This document shows positions 40,053-48,398 of a DNA stretch of 64,000 nucleotides, piece after piece. Source of the stretch: Mycobacterium sp. (lineage in GTDB: Bacteria; Actinomycetota; Actinomycetes; Mycobacteriales; Mycobacteriaceae); contig NZ_PKEK01000071.1 in the NCBI RefSeq assembly GCF_002863225.1, positions 17,410-81,409 on the forward strand. Reading direction: 5' to 3'. Position numbers and translations under genes: made by a program. The notes beneath the pieces were generated by a model, which was not told the origin of the DNA, did no database searches, and was given only the letters and a program-made list of their open reading frames with translations. Numbering within the stretch: position 1 is the first letter of the stretch; each line of letters begins with the position of its first letter.

Positions 40053-41227
40053 GCTGCCGTGACCGCCTCGGCCGCCGGACGGTGTGCCCGCTTGCTTCCC
40101 TTGAGCCACCGATACCAGCCGGGCTTGGCGGCCTCTTTGCGGATGCCCCACACCGTGCCCTTGCAGACCAGTTCCTTGATGGACGCGGCGATGCGGCCAC
40201 CGATGAAGAGGTTGAGCGGTGTGTCGTCCAAGTGGGCGAGCTGGATCGTGGCGTGGCGGCGGCCGATGCTGATGCACTGACCCGTGAAGGCCTGGTCGAC
40301 CGCGGCGGGCGGGGTGCCGGCGATGCGGCTGAGCACCGTGTTGGCGGCCTGCGCGCCCAGCGGGATCGCGGCCTGGCAGCTCATCCGCAACGGCTGGCCG
40401 GCCGGCGCCGCTGCGTCACCTGCCGCCACGATGCGGGGATCATCCACGCTGGTCAGTGTCTCATCGGTGACCAGCCGGCCCAAGGTGTCGGTGTGCAGGC
40501 CGCTACGGGCGGCCAATTCCGGCACCCCGAAGCCCGCCGTCCACACCGTCAGCGCGCTCGGCAGCACCGAGCCGTCGGTGAGCACCACCGCGTCGGCGCG
40601 GACCTCGGCGACGGTCGCGGTCTCGCGCACGTCCACGCCGAACCGGCGCAACCACTTGGCCACCGAGCGCCGGCCCGGCCGGCTCAGTGACGGGCCCAGC
40701 GTCCCGCCACAGACCAGGTGCACCCGACGGCCCTGCTCGGCCAGCTCGGATGCCGTTTCGATGCCGGTCAAACCGGCGCCGACGACGGTCACCGGCGCGG
40801 CCGGATGCAGCTCGCCGAGCGCGCCGCGGAGTCGTTCGGCCTGCTCGAGTTCGGCTATCGGGTAGGCGAATTCAACGGCTCCGGGCACTGCGGCCGGCAC
40901 GACGCCGGTGCTGCCGACCGCGTAGATCAGGTAGTCGTAGTTCAGCGTCGCGCCGGAGGACAGCTCGACGGTGCCCTCGGCGGTGTCGATCCGTTCGGCG
41001 TTGTCGATCACCAGTCGGACGCCCTCGCCGAGCATGGTTCCGTAATCCACGGCCGCGCCGCCGCTGCCGGCGGCCAACTCATGAAGCCGGATCCGCTCGA
41101 CGAACACCGGCCGCGGGTTCACCACGGTGATGGAATCGATGCCCGGATTGAGCCGCAGACGGTTGGCGGCCAACGTGCCGGCGTATCCGCCGCCGATCAC
41201 GACGATGTGAGTGCTCTGGGCGGTCAT
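40049..41227 (-). CDS. FAD-dependent NAD(P)H oxidoreductase (NDH-2-like), ECF41 partner
   Basis: 392 residues. Two dinucleotide-binding motifs: VVIGGGYAGTLAANRL near the start (FAD) and VTVVGAGLTGIETASELAEQG near residue 145 (NAD(P)H). The block VAAGDAAAP near residue 270 contacts FAD. The C-terminus lacks the amphipathic membrane helix of true NDH-2. It is translationally coupled to the ECF41 sigma gene, and an ECF41-type promoter lies upstream. Oxidoreductases of this group (COE) are the usual targets of ECF41 factors. The substrate is unknown. Confidence 0.85.
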   Translation of the reverse strand: MTAQSTHIVVIGGGYAGTLAANRLRLNPGIDSITVVNPRPVFVERIRLHELAAGSGGAAVDYGTMLGEGVRLVIDNAERIDTAEGTVELSSGATLNYDYLIYAVGSTGVVPAAVPGAVEFAYPIAELEQAERLRGALGELHPAAPVTVVGAGLTGIETASELAEQGRRVHLVCGGTLGPSLSRPGRRSVAKWLRRFGVDVRETATVAEVRADAVVLTDGSVLPSALTVWTAGFGVPELAARSGLHTDTLGRLVTDETLTSVDDPRIVAAGDAAAPAGQPLRMSCQAAIPLGAQAANTVLSRIAGTPPAAVDQAFTGQCISIGRRHATIQLAHLDDTPLNLFIGGRIAASIKELVCKGTVWGIRKEAAKPGWYRWLKGSKRAHRPAAEAVTAA

Positions 41228-41264
41228 GGTCTTCTCCTGTCTGAAGGGGATGTGCTGCCCTCAA

Positions 41265-41291
41265 GACACCGCCACCCCCACCGCTGTGACA
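41265..41291 (-). promoter_or_regulatory. ECF41-type promoter of the oxidoreductase-sigJ pair
   Basis: Minus strand: TGTCACA at 41291-41285, 16 bases, then TGTC at 41268-41265. This fits the ECF41 consensus TGTCACA-N16-CGTC with one -10 mismatch. It lies 38 bases before the oxidoreductase start, implying that the sigma factor drives its own operon. Confidence 0.65.
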
Positions 41292-41305
41292 GCGTGTGAC
41301 CAGGC

Positions 41306-41884
41306 TCACTTCGTCGCGCAGACCTCCGCGACCAGGATGTCGAGGCGGGCGGCGTGGAACTCGGGGCGCAACCGGCCGCCGCGGTCGAGCGTGATGAGCC
41401 CGTGCAGCGCGGCCCACACCACCTCGGTCAGGGTGTCGCGGTCGCGGTCGCCGGCGACCGCTTCGACCGCGGCGCGCAGCTCCGCGAAGGCCGCGCTCAG
41501 TTCCTTCGGGGTGTCTTCGGCGGCGAACGCCAGCGTGCTGGCCCGGACGAACATGGCGTCGAACAGCGCCGGATTGTCGCGGGCAAACCCGGTGAATGCC
41601 TTGGCAACCCGGGCCAGCGCGGCGCGGCCGTCGGTGACGTGGGCGCGGGCGGCGGACAGCGCGTCGCGCAGCTCGCCGAAGCCCTCGACCGCGACCGCCG
41701 CCACGATGCCGTCCATACCGGCGAAATGCTTGTAGAGCACCGGCTGGCTGTATTCGATCTCGGCCGACAACCGGCGGGTGGTGACCGCATCCCAGCCCTC
41801 TGCCTCGGCCAGTCTGCGCGCCGTGGTGGTGATCAACTGCCGTCGCGCGGCACGTTCGCGCTCGCGGCGATCCTCGATGGCCAT
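41306..41884 (-). CDS. TetR-family regulator (WHG-domain type)
   Basis: 192 residues. The HTH (about 14-62) is ARRQLITTTARRLAEAEGWDAVTTRRLSAEIEYSQPVLYKHFAGMDGIVAAVAV. The C-terminal domain includes WAALHGLITLDRGGRL, the W-x-x-x-H-G feature of this TetR subgroup. It is divergent from the DUF1772 gene, and inverted and direct repeats fill the 94 bases between them. It probably represses the two downstream rightward genes. Confidence 0.85.
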   Translation of the reverse strand: MAIEDRRERERAARRQLITTTARRLAEAEGWDAVTTRRLSAEIEYSQPVLYKHFAGMDGIVAAVAVEGFGELRDALSAARAHVTDGRAALARVAKAFTGFARDNPALFDAMFVRASTLAFAAEDTPKELSAAFAELRAAVEAVAGDRDRDTLTEVVWAALHGLITLDRGGRLRPEFHAARLDILVAEVCATK

Positions 41885-41944
41885 CGACTCATGGTAGCTG
41901 CGCTATCAATTCTAGCGGTGCTATTGACGCAGTGAGTCGTGGAG

Positions 41945-41959
41945 GTTAGCGTTGCTAAC
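41945..41959. promoter_or_regulatory. Palindrome between TetR and DUF1772 genes
   Basis: GTTAGC-GTT-GCTAAC, perfect 6-bp arms, 20 bases before the DUF1772 start. A direct pair GCTATCAAT / GCTATTGAC lies between it and the TetR start. Likely operator of the divergent TetR. Confidence 0.5.
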
Positions 41960-41978
41960 ACCTAATCGAGGAGGACCC

Positions 41979-42443
41979 ATGGCCGCCGAACTGGTCGCAG
42001 TGATCGCGGTGCTGAGCGCCGCGGTGGTCTACGGCACCGACGTGTTCTGCGCTGCCGTGCAACGGCCGGCGCTCGCTGAGGTCGACGACGCGGTTCTGCT
42101 CGCGGTGATGGGCAACATCCATCGTTACGGTGACACGCGGATGCCGGTGCCGGGCGTGCTCGGTCTGGTCGCGGCGGCCACCAGCACCGCGCTTTTCGCG
42201 ATGTCGGGTCGCTGGACGCAGGCCGGGGCGGCCGGCGGTGCGGTCGGTCTGCTCGTGGTGTGGCTGGTGATCTACCTGCGGGTGAGCGCCCCGATCAATC
42301 GCCAACTGACCGCTGCGGTGGACCGTTCCGAGACGATCGCGAATGTTCGCGCGCTGCAACAAAAGTGGGACGCTGTCATCAACGTGAGGGCAGCCCTGCA
42401 AGGACTGGCGGTCGCATCCCTGTGTGCGACGCTGCTGATGTGA
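41979..42443 (+). CDS. DUF1772 membrane protein
   Basis: 154 residues from the ATG at 41979, chosen for the GAGGAGGA just upstream. Four predicted helices (LVAVIAVLSAAVVYGTDVF, VPGVLGLVAAATSTALFAM, GAVGLLVVWLVIYLRVSAP, LQGLAVASLCATLLM). The polar signature INRQLTAAVD and the final LQQKWDAVINVRAALQG are typical of DUF1772. Function unknown; members often lie next to TetR and oxidoreductase genes. The nitroreductase-like gene follows after 11 bases. Confidence 0.75.
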   Translation: MAAELVAVIAVLSAAVVYGTDVFCAAVQRPALAEVDDAVLLAVMGNIHRYGDTRMPVPGVLGLVAAATSTALFAMSGRWTQAGAAGGAVGLLVVWLVIYLRVSAPINRQLTAAVDRSETIANVRALQQKWDAVINVRAALQGLAVASLCATLLM

Positions 42444-42454
42444 AAGGTTGAAAC

Positions 42455-42811
42455 ATGGTCAACAATGTCGCGAGACTCCTCATGCGGGCGGCCCCGCTGT
42501 TCAACGCGCCCGTCGCGGCGATCGCCGCTTCGCCCCGGTTCGGAAAGCTGCTGCGGCGCAACGTCACGATGATCAGCTACACCGGACGACGGTCGGGACG
42601 GACGTTCAGCATCCCGGTGGCCTACCGTCGTCGCGGCGACGAGGTCGAGGTCGGCGCAAACCTGCCCGACGCCAAAACCTGGTGGCGCAATTTCGTCGGC
42701 GAAGGCGGTCCCGTGACCCTGACGCTGGACGGGACCGAACGCGCGGGGCACGCCGTTGCCCACCGCGACGCCGACGGCCGGGTGACGATTCGTATTCGCC
42801 TGTCGCGCTAG
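42455..42811 (+). CDS. Deazaflavin (F420)-dependent nitroreductase-family protein
   Basis: 118 residues, short for the family (about 130-150). The split-barrel signature is present: MISYTGRRSGRTFSIPVAYRRRGDEVEVGAN, then TWWRNFVGEGGPVTLTLDG. The TGRRSG motif is that of Ddn-like F420-binding proteins, and WWRN/L is also conserved. It could reduce quinone- or nitro-like compounds with F420H2. It shares a transcript with the DUF1772 gene and presumably the TetR control. Confidence 0.75.
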   Translation: MVNNVARLLMRAAPLFNAPVAAIAASPRFGKLLRRNVTMISYTGRRSGRTFSIPVAYRRRGDEVEVGANLPDAKTWWRNFVGEGGPVTLTLDGTERAGHAVAHRDADGRVTIRIRLSR

Positions 42812-42816
42812 CGAAC

Positions 42817-44358
42817 TCACTCGGCCTGATAGCGCGGGAAGACCCCGCTCGGTGCCGGCAGCGCCGTGCCGGGCCGCAACCGTGTGCCGATCGAGTCGAA
42901 GCCGCGCTGCTCGGGTGACTGGCCGAGCAGGTCGAGCAGCTTGGCGGCCGAATCCGGCATCACCGGCTGAACCAGCAGCGCTGCGATGCGCACCGCCTCA
43001 CAGGTCGTGTAGAGCACCGTCGCGAAACGCGCGTGGTCGGCCTCGGCGTCGCTCTTGCGCAGTACCCACGGCTCCTGCGCCGAGAAGTACCGGTTAGCCG
43101 CACCGAGCATCAGCCAGATCGCCTCCAGCGCGAGATGCATGGCCTGGTTGTCGAATTCGGCGCGCACCTTGGCCAGCAGGCCGTCGGCGAGGGCGAGCAA
43201 TTCGTTGTCGTCAGCGCTGAACTCCGCGGGTGTCGGCACCACGCCGTCGAGGTTCTTGGCGATCATCGACAGCGACCGCTGGGCCAGGTTGCCCAGCTCG
43301 TTGGCCAGGTCGGCGTTGATCCGGCTGACGATCGCGTCCTCGCTGTAGCTGCCGTCCTGGCCGAAAGGCACCTCGCGCAGCAGGAAGTACCGCACCTGGT
43401 CCACCCCGAAGGTGTCGACCAAAGTGTTCGGATCGACGATGTTGCCGACCGACTTGCTCATCTTCTCGCCCTTGTTGAGCAGGAATCCGTGCGCGAAAAC
43501 CCGGCGCGGCAACGGGATTCCCGCCGACATCAGAAATGCCGGCCAGTAGACGGTGTGGAACCGGATGATGTCCTTGCCGATCATGTGCAGATCGGCCGGC
43601 CAATAGCGTTGGAACAGTTCCGATTCGGTGTCGGGAAAGCCGACGCCGGTCAGATAGTTCGTCAGCGCGTCGACCCAGACGTACATGACGTGGTCGGGAT
43701 GGTCGGGCACCTTCACGCCCCAGTCGAATGACGTGCGCGAGATGGACAGGTCGCGCAGACCGCCCGAGACGAAGCTGACCACCTCGTTGCGCCGCACCTC
43801 CGGAGCGATGAAGTCGGGGTGGGCGTCATAGTGCGCCAACAACTTCTCGGTATAGGCGGACAGCCGGAAGAAAAAGGTCTGTTCCTCGGTCCAGGTCACC
43901 GGGGTGCCGGTCTCGACGGCGATCCGGGCGCCGTCGACGAGGGCGGTCTCCGACTCGACGAAGAAGCGCTCGTCGCGCACCGAGTACCAGCCCGAGTAGC
44001 TGTCCAGATAGATGTCGCCGGCGGCGGCCATCCGGCGCCAGATCTCCTTGGACGCCTCGTGGTGGTCGGCGTCGGTGGTGCGGATGAACCGGTCGAAGGA
44101 GATGTTGAGCTTCGTCTGGAGGCGCTGGAACACATCGGAGTTTCGCCGGGCCAGGTCGGCGGTCGGAATGCCCTGCGCCGCGGCCGTCTCGACCATCTTG
44201 AGGCCGTGCTCGTCGGTTCCGGTGAGGAAGCGGACGTCGAAGCCGTCGAGGCGTTTGAACCGGGCGATCGCGTCGGTGGCGATGTACTCGTAGGCATGCC
44301 CGACGTGCGGGTCACCGTTGGGGTACGTGATCGCGGTGGTGACGTAGTACGGCTTCAT
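42817..44358 (-). CDS. metG: Methionyl-tRNA synthetase
   Basis: 513 residues, class I synthetase. The ATP-site HIGH equivalent is PNGDPHVGHAYEY near the N-terminus, and GEKMSKSVGN (KMSKS) lies near residue 300. No C-terminal tRNA-binding extension, as in Mtb Rv1007c. The short four-Cys zinc knuckle is absent, the MetG2 type. Divergent from tatD, with 34 bases between starts. Minus-strand TAAGGT near 44370 may be its -10. Confidence 0.95.
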   Translation of the reverse strand: MKPYYVTTAITYPNGDPHVGHAYEYIATDAIARFKRLDGFDVRFLTGTDEHGLKMVETAAAQGIPTADLARRNSDVFQRLQTKLNISFDRFIRTTDADHHEASKEIWRRMAAAGDIYLDSYSGWYSVRDERFFVESETALVDGARIAVETGTPVTWTEEQTFFFRLSAYTEKLLAHYDAHPDFIAPEVRRNEVVSFVSGGLRDLSISRTSFDWGVKVPDHPDHVMYVWVDALTNYLTGVGFPDTESELFQRYWPADLHMIGKDIIRFHTVYWPAFLMSAGIPLPRRVFAHGFLLNKGEKMSKSVGNIVDPNTLVDTFGVDQVRYFLLREVPFGQDGSYSEDAIVSRINADLANELGNLAQRSLSMIAKNLDGVVPTPAEFSADDNELLALADGLLAKVRAEFDNQAMHLALEAIWLMLGAANRYFSAQEPWVLRKSDAEADHARFATVLYTTCEAVRIAALLVQPVMPDSAAKLLDLLGQSPEQRGFDSIGTRLRPGTALPAPSGVFPRYQAE

Positions 44359-44392
44359 CGCCTCATACCTTATTTGCCGGGCAACTTATGGT

Positions 44393-45238
44393 GTGCGCGT
44401 GAGTTCCAAACGTCCGCCGCCGCCCGCCCCGCCGCGGCTGGGTCCGTTGATCGACGCGCACACCCACCTGGATGCCTGCGGCGCGACGGATGCTGATGAC
44501 GTGCGGGCGATCGTGGACCGCGCGGCGGCGGTCGGGGTGACGGCGGTGGTCACCATCGCCGACGACCTGGCGGCGGCGCGCTGGGCAACCCAGGCCGCTG
44601 ATTGGGACGCCCGGGTTTACGCCGCGGTGGCGCTGCATCCCACCCGCGCGGACGCGTTGACCGAGGACGCCCGCGCCGAGATCGAGCGGCTGGCCGCCCA
44701 CCCACGGGTGGTGGCGGTCGGGGAGACCGGCATGGACCTGTTCTGGCCCGGGAAGCTCGACGGTTGCGCCGACCCGGCCGTGCAGCGGGAGGCATTCGCC
44801 TGGCACATCGACCTGGCCAAGCGAACCGGGAAACCGCTGATGATCCACAACCGCGACGCCGACGCCGACGTGCTCGACGTGCTGCGGGCCGAGGGAGCCC
44901 CGGAAACCGTGATCTTCCACTGTTTTTCGTCGGGCGCGGAACTGGCGCGGGCCTGCGCCGACGCCGGCTGGATGGTCAGCCTGTCCGGGACGGTGAGCTT
45001 CAAGAACGCCCACGCGCTGCGCGAAGCCGTCCCGCTGGTGCCGACCGGGCAGCTCCTGGTCGAGACCGACGCGCCGTTTCTGACCCCCCACCCGTACCGC
45101 GGCGCGCCCAACGAGCCGTACTGCCTGCCCTACACCGCGCGGGCGCTGGCCGAGTTGATCGGACGGCCCGCCGAGGACGTGGCCGAGATCACTACGGACA
45201 ACGCGCGGCGCGCCTACCGGCTGGCACCCGAGGGTTAA
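44393..45238 (+). CDS. tatD: TatD-family metal-dependent deoxyribonuclease
   Basis: 281 residues from GTG 44393; GTG 44399 is an equal option. TIM-barrel hydrolase with the metal motifs DAHTHLD, GETGMD, MIHNRDAD, FHCFSS and ETDAPFLTPHP (all ligands present). Compared with remembered Mtb Rv1008 it has about 18 extra residues, Pro-rich, before DAHTHLD. TatD enzymes are 3'-5' exonucleases with roles in DNA repair. Translated just upstream of the rpfB leader. Confidence 0.9.
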   Translation: MRVSSKRPPPPAPPRLGPLIDAHTHLDACGATDADDVRAIVDRAAAVGVTAVVTIADDLAAARWATQAADWDARVYAAVALHPTRADALTEDARAEIERLAAHPRVVAVGETGMDLFWPGKLDGCADPAVQREAFAWHIDLAKRTGKPLMIHNRDADADVLDVLRAEGAPETVIFHCFSSGAELARACADAGWMVSLSGTVSFKNAHALREAVPLVPTGQLLVETDAPFLTPHPYRGAPNEPYCLPYTARALAELIGRPAEDVAEITTDNARRAYRLAPEG

Positions 45239-45246
45239 AACTCGGT

Positions 45247-45252
45247 TAATGT
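45247..45252 (+). promoter_or_regulatory. Possible -10 of rpfB
   Basis: TAATGT fits the mycobacterial TANNNT -10. It would start transcription near 45259, giving a leader of about 115 bases, close to the 133 bases I recall for Mtb rpfB. Confidence 0.4.
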
Positions 45253-45258
45253 GACCGG

Positions 45259-45373
45259 GGTCGAGTTGCCGTCCCCTTGGCTATTCGTTACCTTCCTGTT
45301 ATCGAAACGGTGGGGGCCCCAGAGGCCCCCTTTTATCTGTCACTCATGTGGTCGAGGTCGGGATACACGCGCG
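45259..45373 (+). ncRNA. rpfB leader RNA (riboswitch/attenuator candidate)
   Basis: Non-coding leader between tatD and rpfB that contains a complete intrinsic terminator and ends 0 bases before the TTG. A terminator inside a 5' leader implies a choice between stop and read-through. In Mtb the rpfB-ksgA-ispE operon is reported to be under such an RNA switch; its ligand is not known. Sequence alone does not identify the aptamer or the anti-terminator. Confidence 0.6.
45312..45336 (+). terminator. Intrinsic terminator inside the rpfB leader
   Basis: Stem GGGGGCC / GGCCCCC with loop CCAGA, followed by TTTTAT. A classic Rho-independent terminator, rare in mycobacteria, 38 bases before the rpfB start. 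Confidence 0.85.
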
Positions 45374-46501
45374 TTGAATGTAATTACGAAACTCCATCAG
45401 GCTCCTTCCCCGGCTCTGCGCTATCTCGTCGCGGGCCTTCTGCTGGTCTTGGCCTTCGCCGGCGCCTTCGCGGTCGCCGACTACAAGACCGTGACGCTGA
45501 GTGTCGACGGCACCGCGATGAACGTGACCACGATGAAGTCGCGGGTGATCGACATCATCAAGGAGAACGGGTTCACCGTCACCGACCGTGACGACCTGTA
45601 CCCCGCTGCCGGTGAGAAAGTCCCGAACGCGGCCAACATCGTGTTGCGGCGCAGCCGTCCGCTGCAGATCTCGCTGGACGGCCAGAACACCAAGCAGGTG
45701 TGGACCACAGCCTCGACCGTCGACGAGGCGCTCGCCCAGCTGGCCATGACCGACACCGCGCCGGCCGCGGCGTCGCGCGGCAGTCGTGTCCCGCTGGCTG
45801 GCATGTCCCTGCCCGTCGTCAGTGCCAAGACCGTCGAGCTCGACGACGGCGGCGCGGTGCGCAATGTCCATCTGGCTGCCGCCCGGGTCGGCGAACTGCT
45901 GGCCAACCTCGGCGTGCCGCTGGAGCAGAGCGACCACGTGACGCCCGTCGCCGCGGCGCCGGTGATCGACGGCATGCACATCCAGGTGATCCGCAACCGG
46001 ATCGAAAAGATCACCGAGCGGGTGCCGCTGGACCCGCCGCGGCGGCGAATCGAAGACCCGCAGATGAACATGAGCAAAGAGATCGTCGAGGACAAAGGCG
46101 CCGCCGGCAGTCAGGACATGACCTACGCGGTGTCCAAGGTCAACGGCATCGAGACCGGTCGCCTGCCGGTGGCCAGCCACGTCATCACGCCCGCCCGCGA
46201 CGCGGTCGTCCGCGTCGGCACCAAGCCGGGCACCGAGGTGCCGAACGTCGGCAACGGCCAGATCTGGGATGCCATTTCACGTTGTGAGGCCGGCGGCAAC
46301 TGGGCGATCAACACCGGGAACGGGTACTACGGCGGGGTGCAGTTCGACCAGAGCACATGGGAGCGCAACGGCGGCCTGCGGTTCGCCCCGCGAGCAGACA
46401 TGGCGTCGCGCGAAGAGCAGATCGCCGTCGCCGAGGTGACCCGCGCCCGTCAGGGCTGGGGAGCCTGGCCGGTCTGCAGCGGAAGAGCTGGTGCGCGCTG
46501 A
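45374..46501 (+). CDS. rpfB: Resuscitation-promoting factor RpfB
   Basis: 375 residues from the TTG at 45374. An N-terminal membrane segment (RYLVAGLLLVLAFAGAFAVA) precedes three DUF348 repeats, the G5 domain (about 205-285) and the C-terminal lysozyme-like Rpf domain (WDAISRCEAGGNWAINTGNGYYGGVQF) with the catalytic Glu in CEAGGNW. It cleaves peptidoglycan and helps resuscitate dormant cells. Mtb RpfB has a lipobox Cys right after this segment (VAAC); here the place reads VADY, so the protein would be a membrane-anchored or released form, not a lipoprotein. Leads the ksgA-ispE operon. Confidence 0.95.
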   Translation: MNVITKLHQAPSPALRYLVAGLLLVLAFAGAFAVADYKTVTLSVDGTAMNVTTMKSRVIDIIKENGFTVTDRDDLYPAAGEKVPNAANIVLRRSRPLQISLDGQNTKQVWTTASTVDEALAQLAMTDTAPAAASRGSRVPLAGMSLPVVSAKTVELDDGGAVRNVHLAAARVGELLANLGVPLEQSDHVTPVAAAPVIDGMHIQVIRNRIEKITERVPLDPPRRRIEDPQMNMSKEIVEDKGAAGSQDMTYAVSKVNGIETGRLPVASHVITPARDAVVRVGTKPGTEVPNVGNGQIWDAISRCEAGGNWAINTGNGYYGGVQFDQSTWERNGGLRFAPRADMASREEQIAVAEVTRARQGWGAWPVCSGRAGAR

Positions 46502-46509
46502 CCATCCAG

Positions 46510-47409
46510 TTGCTTGGGCGCACCGAAATCCGGCGGTTGGCCAAGGAACTCGATTTCCGGCCGCGTAAATCGCTGGGGCAGAACTTCGTTCACGATGCCA
46601 ACACCGTGCGCCGGATAGTGACGGCATCTGGCGTCAACCGTGACGACCACGTCCTGGAAGTCGGCCCCGGGCTCGGCTCGCTCACTCTGGCGCTGCTGGA
46701 CCGGGGTTGCGCGGTCAGCGCCGTCGAGATCGACCCCGTGCTTGCCGAGCGACTGCCGCAGACGGTGTCCGAGCACGCGAACAGTGAGGTCCAGCGGCTG
46801 ACCGTGCTCAACCGCGACGTGCTGACCATCGGCCCCGACGATCTCGACTCCCCGCCGACAGCGGTCGTGGCGAACCTCCCGTACAACGTGGCGGTGCCCG
46901 CGATCCTGCATCTGCTCGGTGAATTCCCAACGCTGCGAACGGTAATGGTGATGGTGCAGGCCGAAGTCGCCGAGCGGCTGGCTGCCGAACCGGGCGGCAA
47001 GGAGTACGGCGTCCCGAGCGTCAAGGTCCGGTTTCACGGTGAGGTCCGCCGGCACGGCACGGTGTCGCCGACGGTGTTCTGGCCGATCCCGCGGGTCTAC
47101 TCCGGGCTGGTGCGCATCGACCGCCACCCCAACCCGCCCTGGCCGACCGATGCCAAGTTCCGGCAGAACGTCTTCAAGCTGATCGACACCGCATTCGCGC
47201 AGCGGCGCAAGACATCTCGCAATGCCTTCATCGAGTGGGCCGGTTCGGGCAACGAGTCGGCCAGTCGGTTGCTCGCCGCCAGCATCGACCCGTCCCGCCG
47301 GGGTGAGACCTTGACCGTCGACGAATTCGTCCGGCTCTACCAGCGCTCGGGCGAGGTCGGCGACGCCGCTCCCCGCGGCCAAGTCCAGCGGCACGCGTCG
47401 GCCAGTTGA
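46510..47409 (+). CDS. ksgA: 16S rRNA dimethyladenosine transferase
   Basis: 299 residues if the TTG at 46510 is used. Conserved sequence begins a few codons earlier (LTIQLLGRTEIRRLAKELDFRPRKSLGQNFVHD). A CTG at 46498 that overlaps the rpfB stop (CTGA) would also fit. No ATG or GTG lies nearby in frame. SAM motif EVGPGLGSLTLALLDRG, then VEIDP, NRDVL and NLPYNVAVPAI (catalytic N-L-P-Y). It dimethylates two adenines near the 3' end of 16S rRNA. Coupled to rpfB, an odd pairing of cell-wall and ribosome functions kept from Mtb (Rv1010). Confidence 0.85.
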   Translation: MLGRTEIRRLAKELDFRPRKSLGQNFVHDANTVRRIVTASGVNRDDHVLEVGPGLGSLTLALLDRGCAVSAVEIDPVLAERLPQTVSEHANSEVQRLTVLNRDVLTIGPDDLDSPPTAVVANLPYNVAVPAILHLLGEFPTLRTVMVMVQAEVAERLAAEPGGKEYGVPSVKVRFHGEVRRHGTVSPTVFWPIPRVYSGLVRIDRHPNPPWPTDAKFRQNVFKLIDTAFAQRRKTSRNAFIEWAGSGNESASRLLAASIDPSRRGETLTVDEFVRLYQRSGEVGDAAPRGQVQRHASAS

Positions 47410-47432
47410 TCCGCGGGCGATAGTCTCGTTCG

Positions 47433-48398
47433 GTGCCGACGGATCCGAGCACCGCAGCTCGATGGGTGCCCACTGGTTCGGTGACGGTCCGTACGCCCGG
47501 CAAGATCAACCTGTATCTGGCCGTCGGGGACTTGCTGGACACCGGCTATCACGAGCTGACGACGGTATTCCACGCCGTCTCGCTGGTCGACGAGGTCACG
47601 GTGCGCAACGCCGACGTGCTGTCGCTGGAGATCACCGGCGAGGGTGCCGACCAGCTGCCCCTCGACGAACGCAATCTGGCCTGGCAGGCCGCCGAGCTGA
47701 TGGCCGAGCACGTCGGCCGGGCGCCCGATGTGGCGATCCTGATCGACAAGAGCATCCCGGTCGCCGGCGGCATGGGGGGTGGCAGCGCGGACGCGGCGGG
47801 CGTGCTGGTGGCGCTGAACTCGTTGTGGGACCTCGGACTGCCCCGTCGCGACCTGCACCCGCTGGCCGCGGAGCTGGGCAGCGACGTGCCTTTCGCCCTG
47901 CACGGCGGTACCGCGCTGGGCACCGGACGTGGCGAGGAGCTCGCTACGGTGTTGACCCGCAACATATTTCACTGGGTGCTCGCGTTCGCCGAGGGTGGGC
48001 TGTCCACCCCGAAAGTCTTCCGCGAACTGGACAATCTGCGTAGCAGAGAGTCAGTCGGCGCGCCGCCCCGCCTGGGCGACGCGGGACCGGTGCTGGCCGC
48101 CCTGGCGGCCGGTGACCCACAGGAGCTGGCTCCGCTGCTCGGCAACGAACTCCAGGTGGCGGCGCTGAGCCTGAAGTCGCCATTGCGCCGGGTGCTGCGC
48201 GCCGGTGTCGAGGCCGGCGCGCTGGCCGGCCTGGTTTCGGGATCCGGACCGACCTGCGCGTTCCTGTGCAGGTCAGCGTCGTCGGCGGTAGACGTGGGCA
48301 CCGAACTCACCGGCGCCGGGGTGTGCCGCACCGTGCGCGTCGCCAGCGGTCCGGTACATGGGGCCCGATTGGTGCCCACGCCGGCTGCCGGCGGGTAG
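47433..48398 (+). CDS. ispE: 4-diphosphocytidyl-2-C-methyl-D-erythritol kinase
   Basis: 321 residues, GHMP kinase of the MEP isoprenoid pathway. PGKINLYLAVGDLLDTGYHEL opens the fold, the ATP loop is PVAGGMGGGSADAAGVLVAL, and the third motif is GLVSGSGPTCAFLC. GTG 47433 adds about 12 residues before the Mtb-like start PTGSVTV, so GTG or an internal start such as 47466 (GTG) may be right. It follows ksgA by 23 bases. Confidence 0.92.
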   Translation: MPTDPSTAARWVPTGSVTVRTPGKINLYLAVGDLLDTGYHELTTVFHAVSLVDEVTVRNADVLSLEITGEGADQLPLDERNLAWQAAELMAEHVGRAPDVAILIDKSIPVAGGMGGGSADAAGVLVALNSLWDLGLPRRDLHPLAAELGSDVPFALHGGTALGTGRGEELATVLTRNIFHWVLAFAEGGLSTPKVFRELDNLRSRESVGAPPRLGDAGPVLAALAAGDPQELAPLLGNELQVAALSLKSPLRRVLRAGVEAGALAGLVSGSGPTCAFLCRSASSAVDVGTELTGAGVCRTVRVASGPVHGARLVPTPAAGG

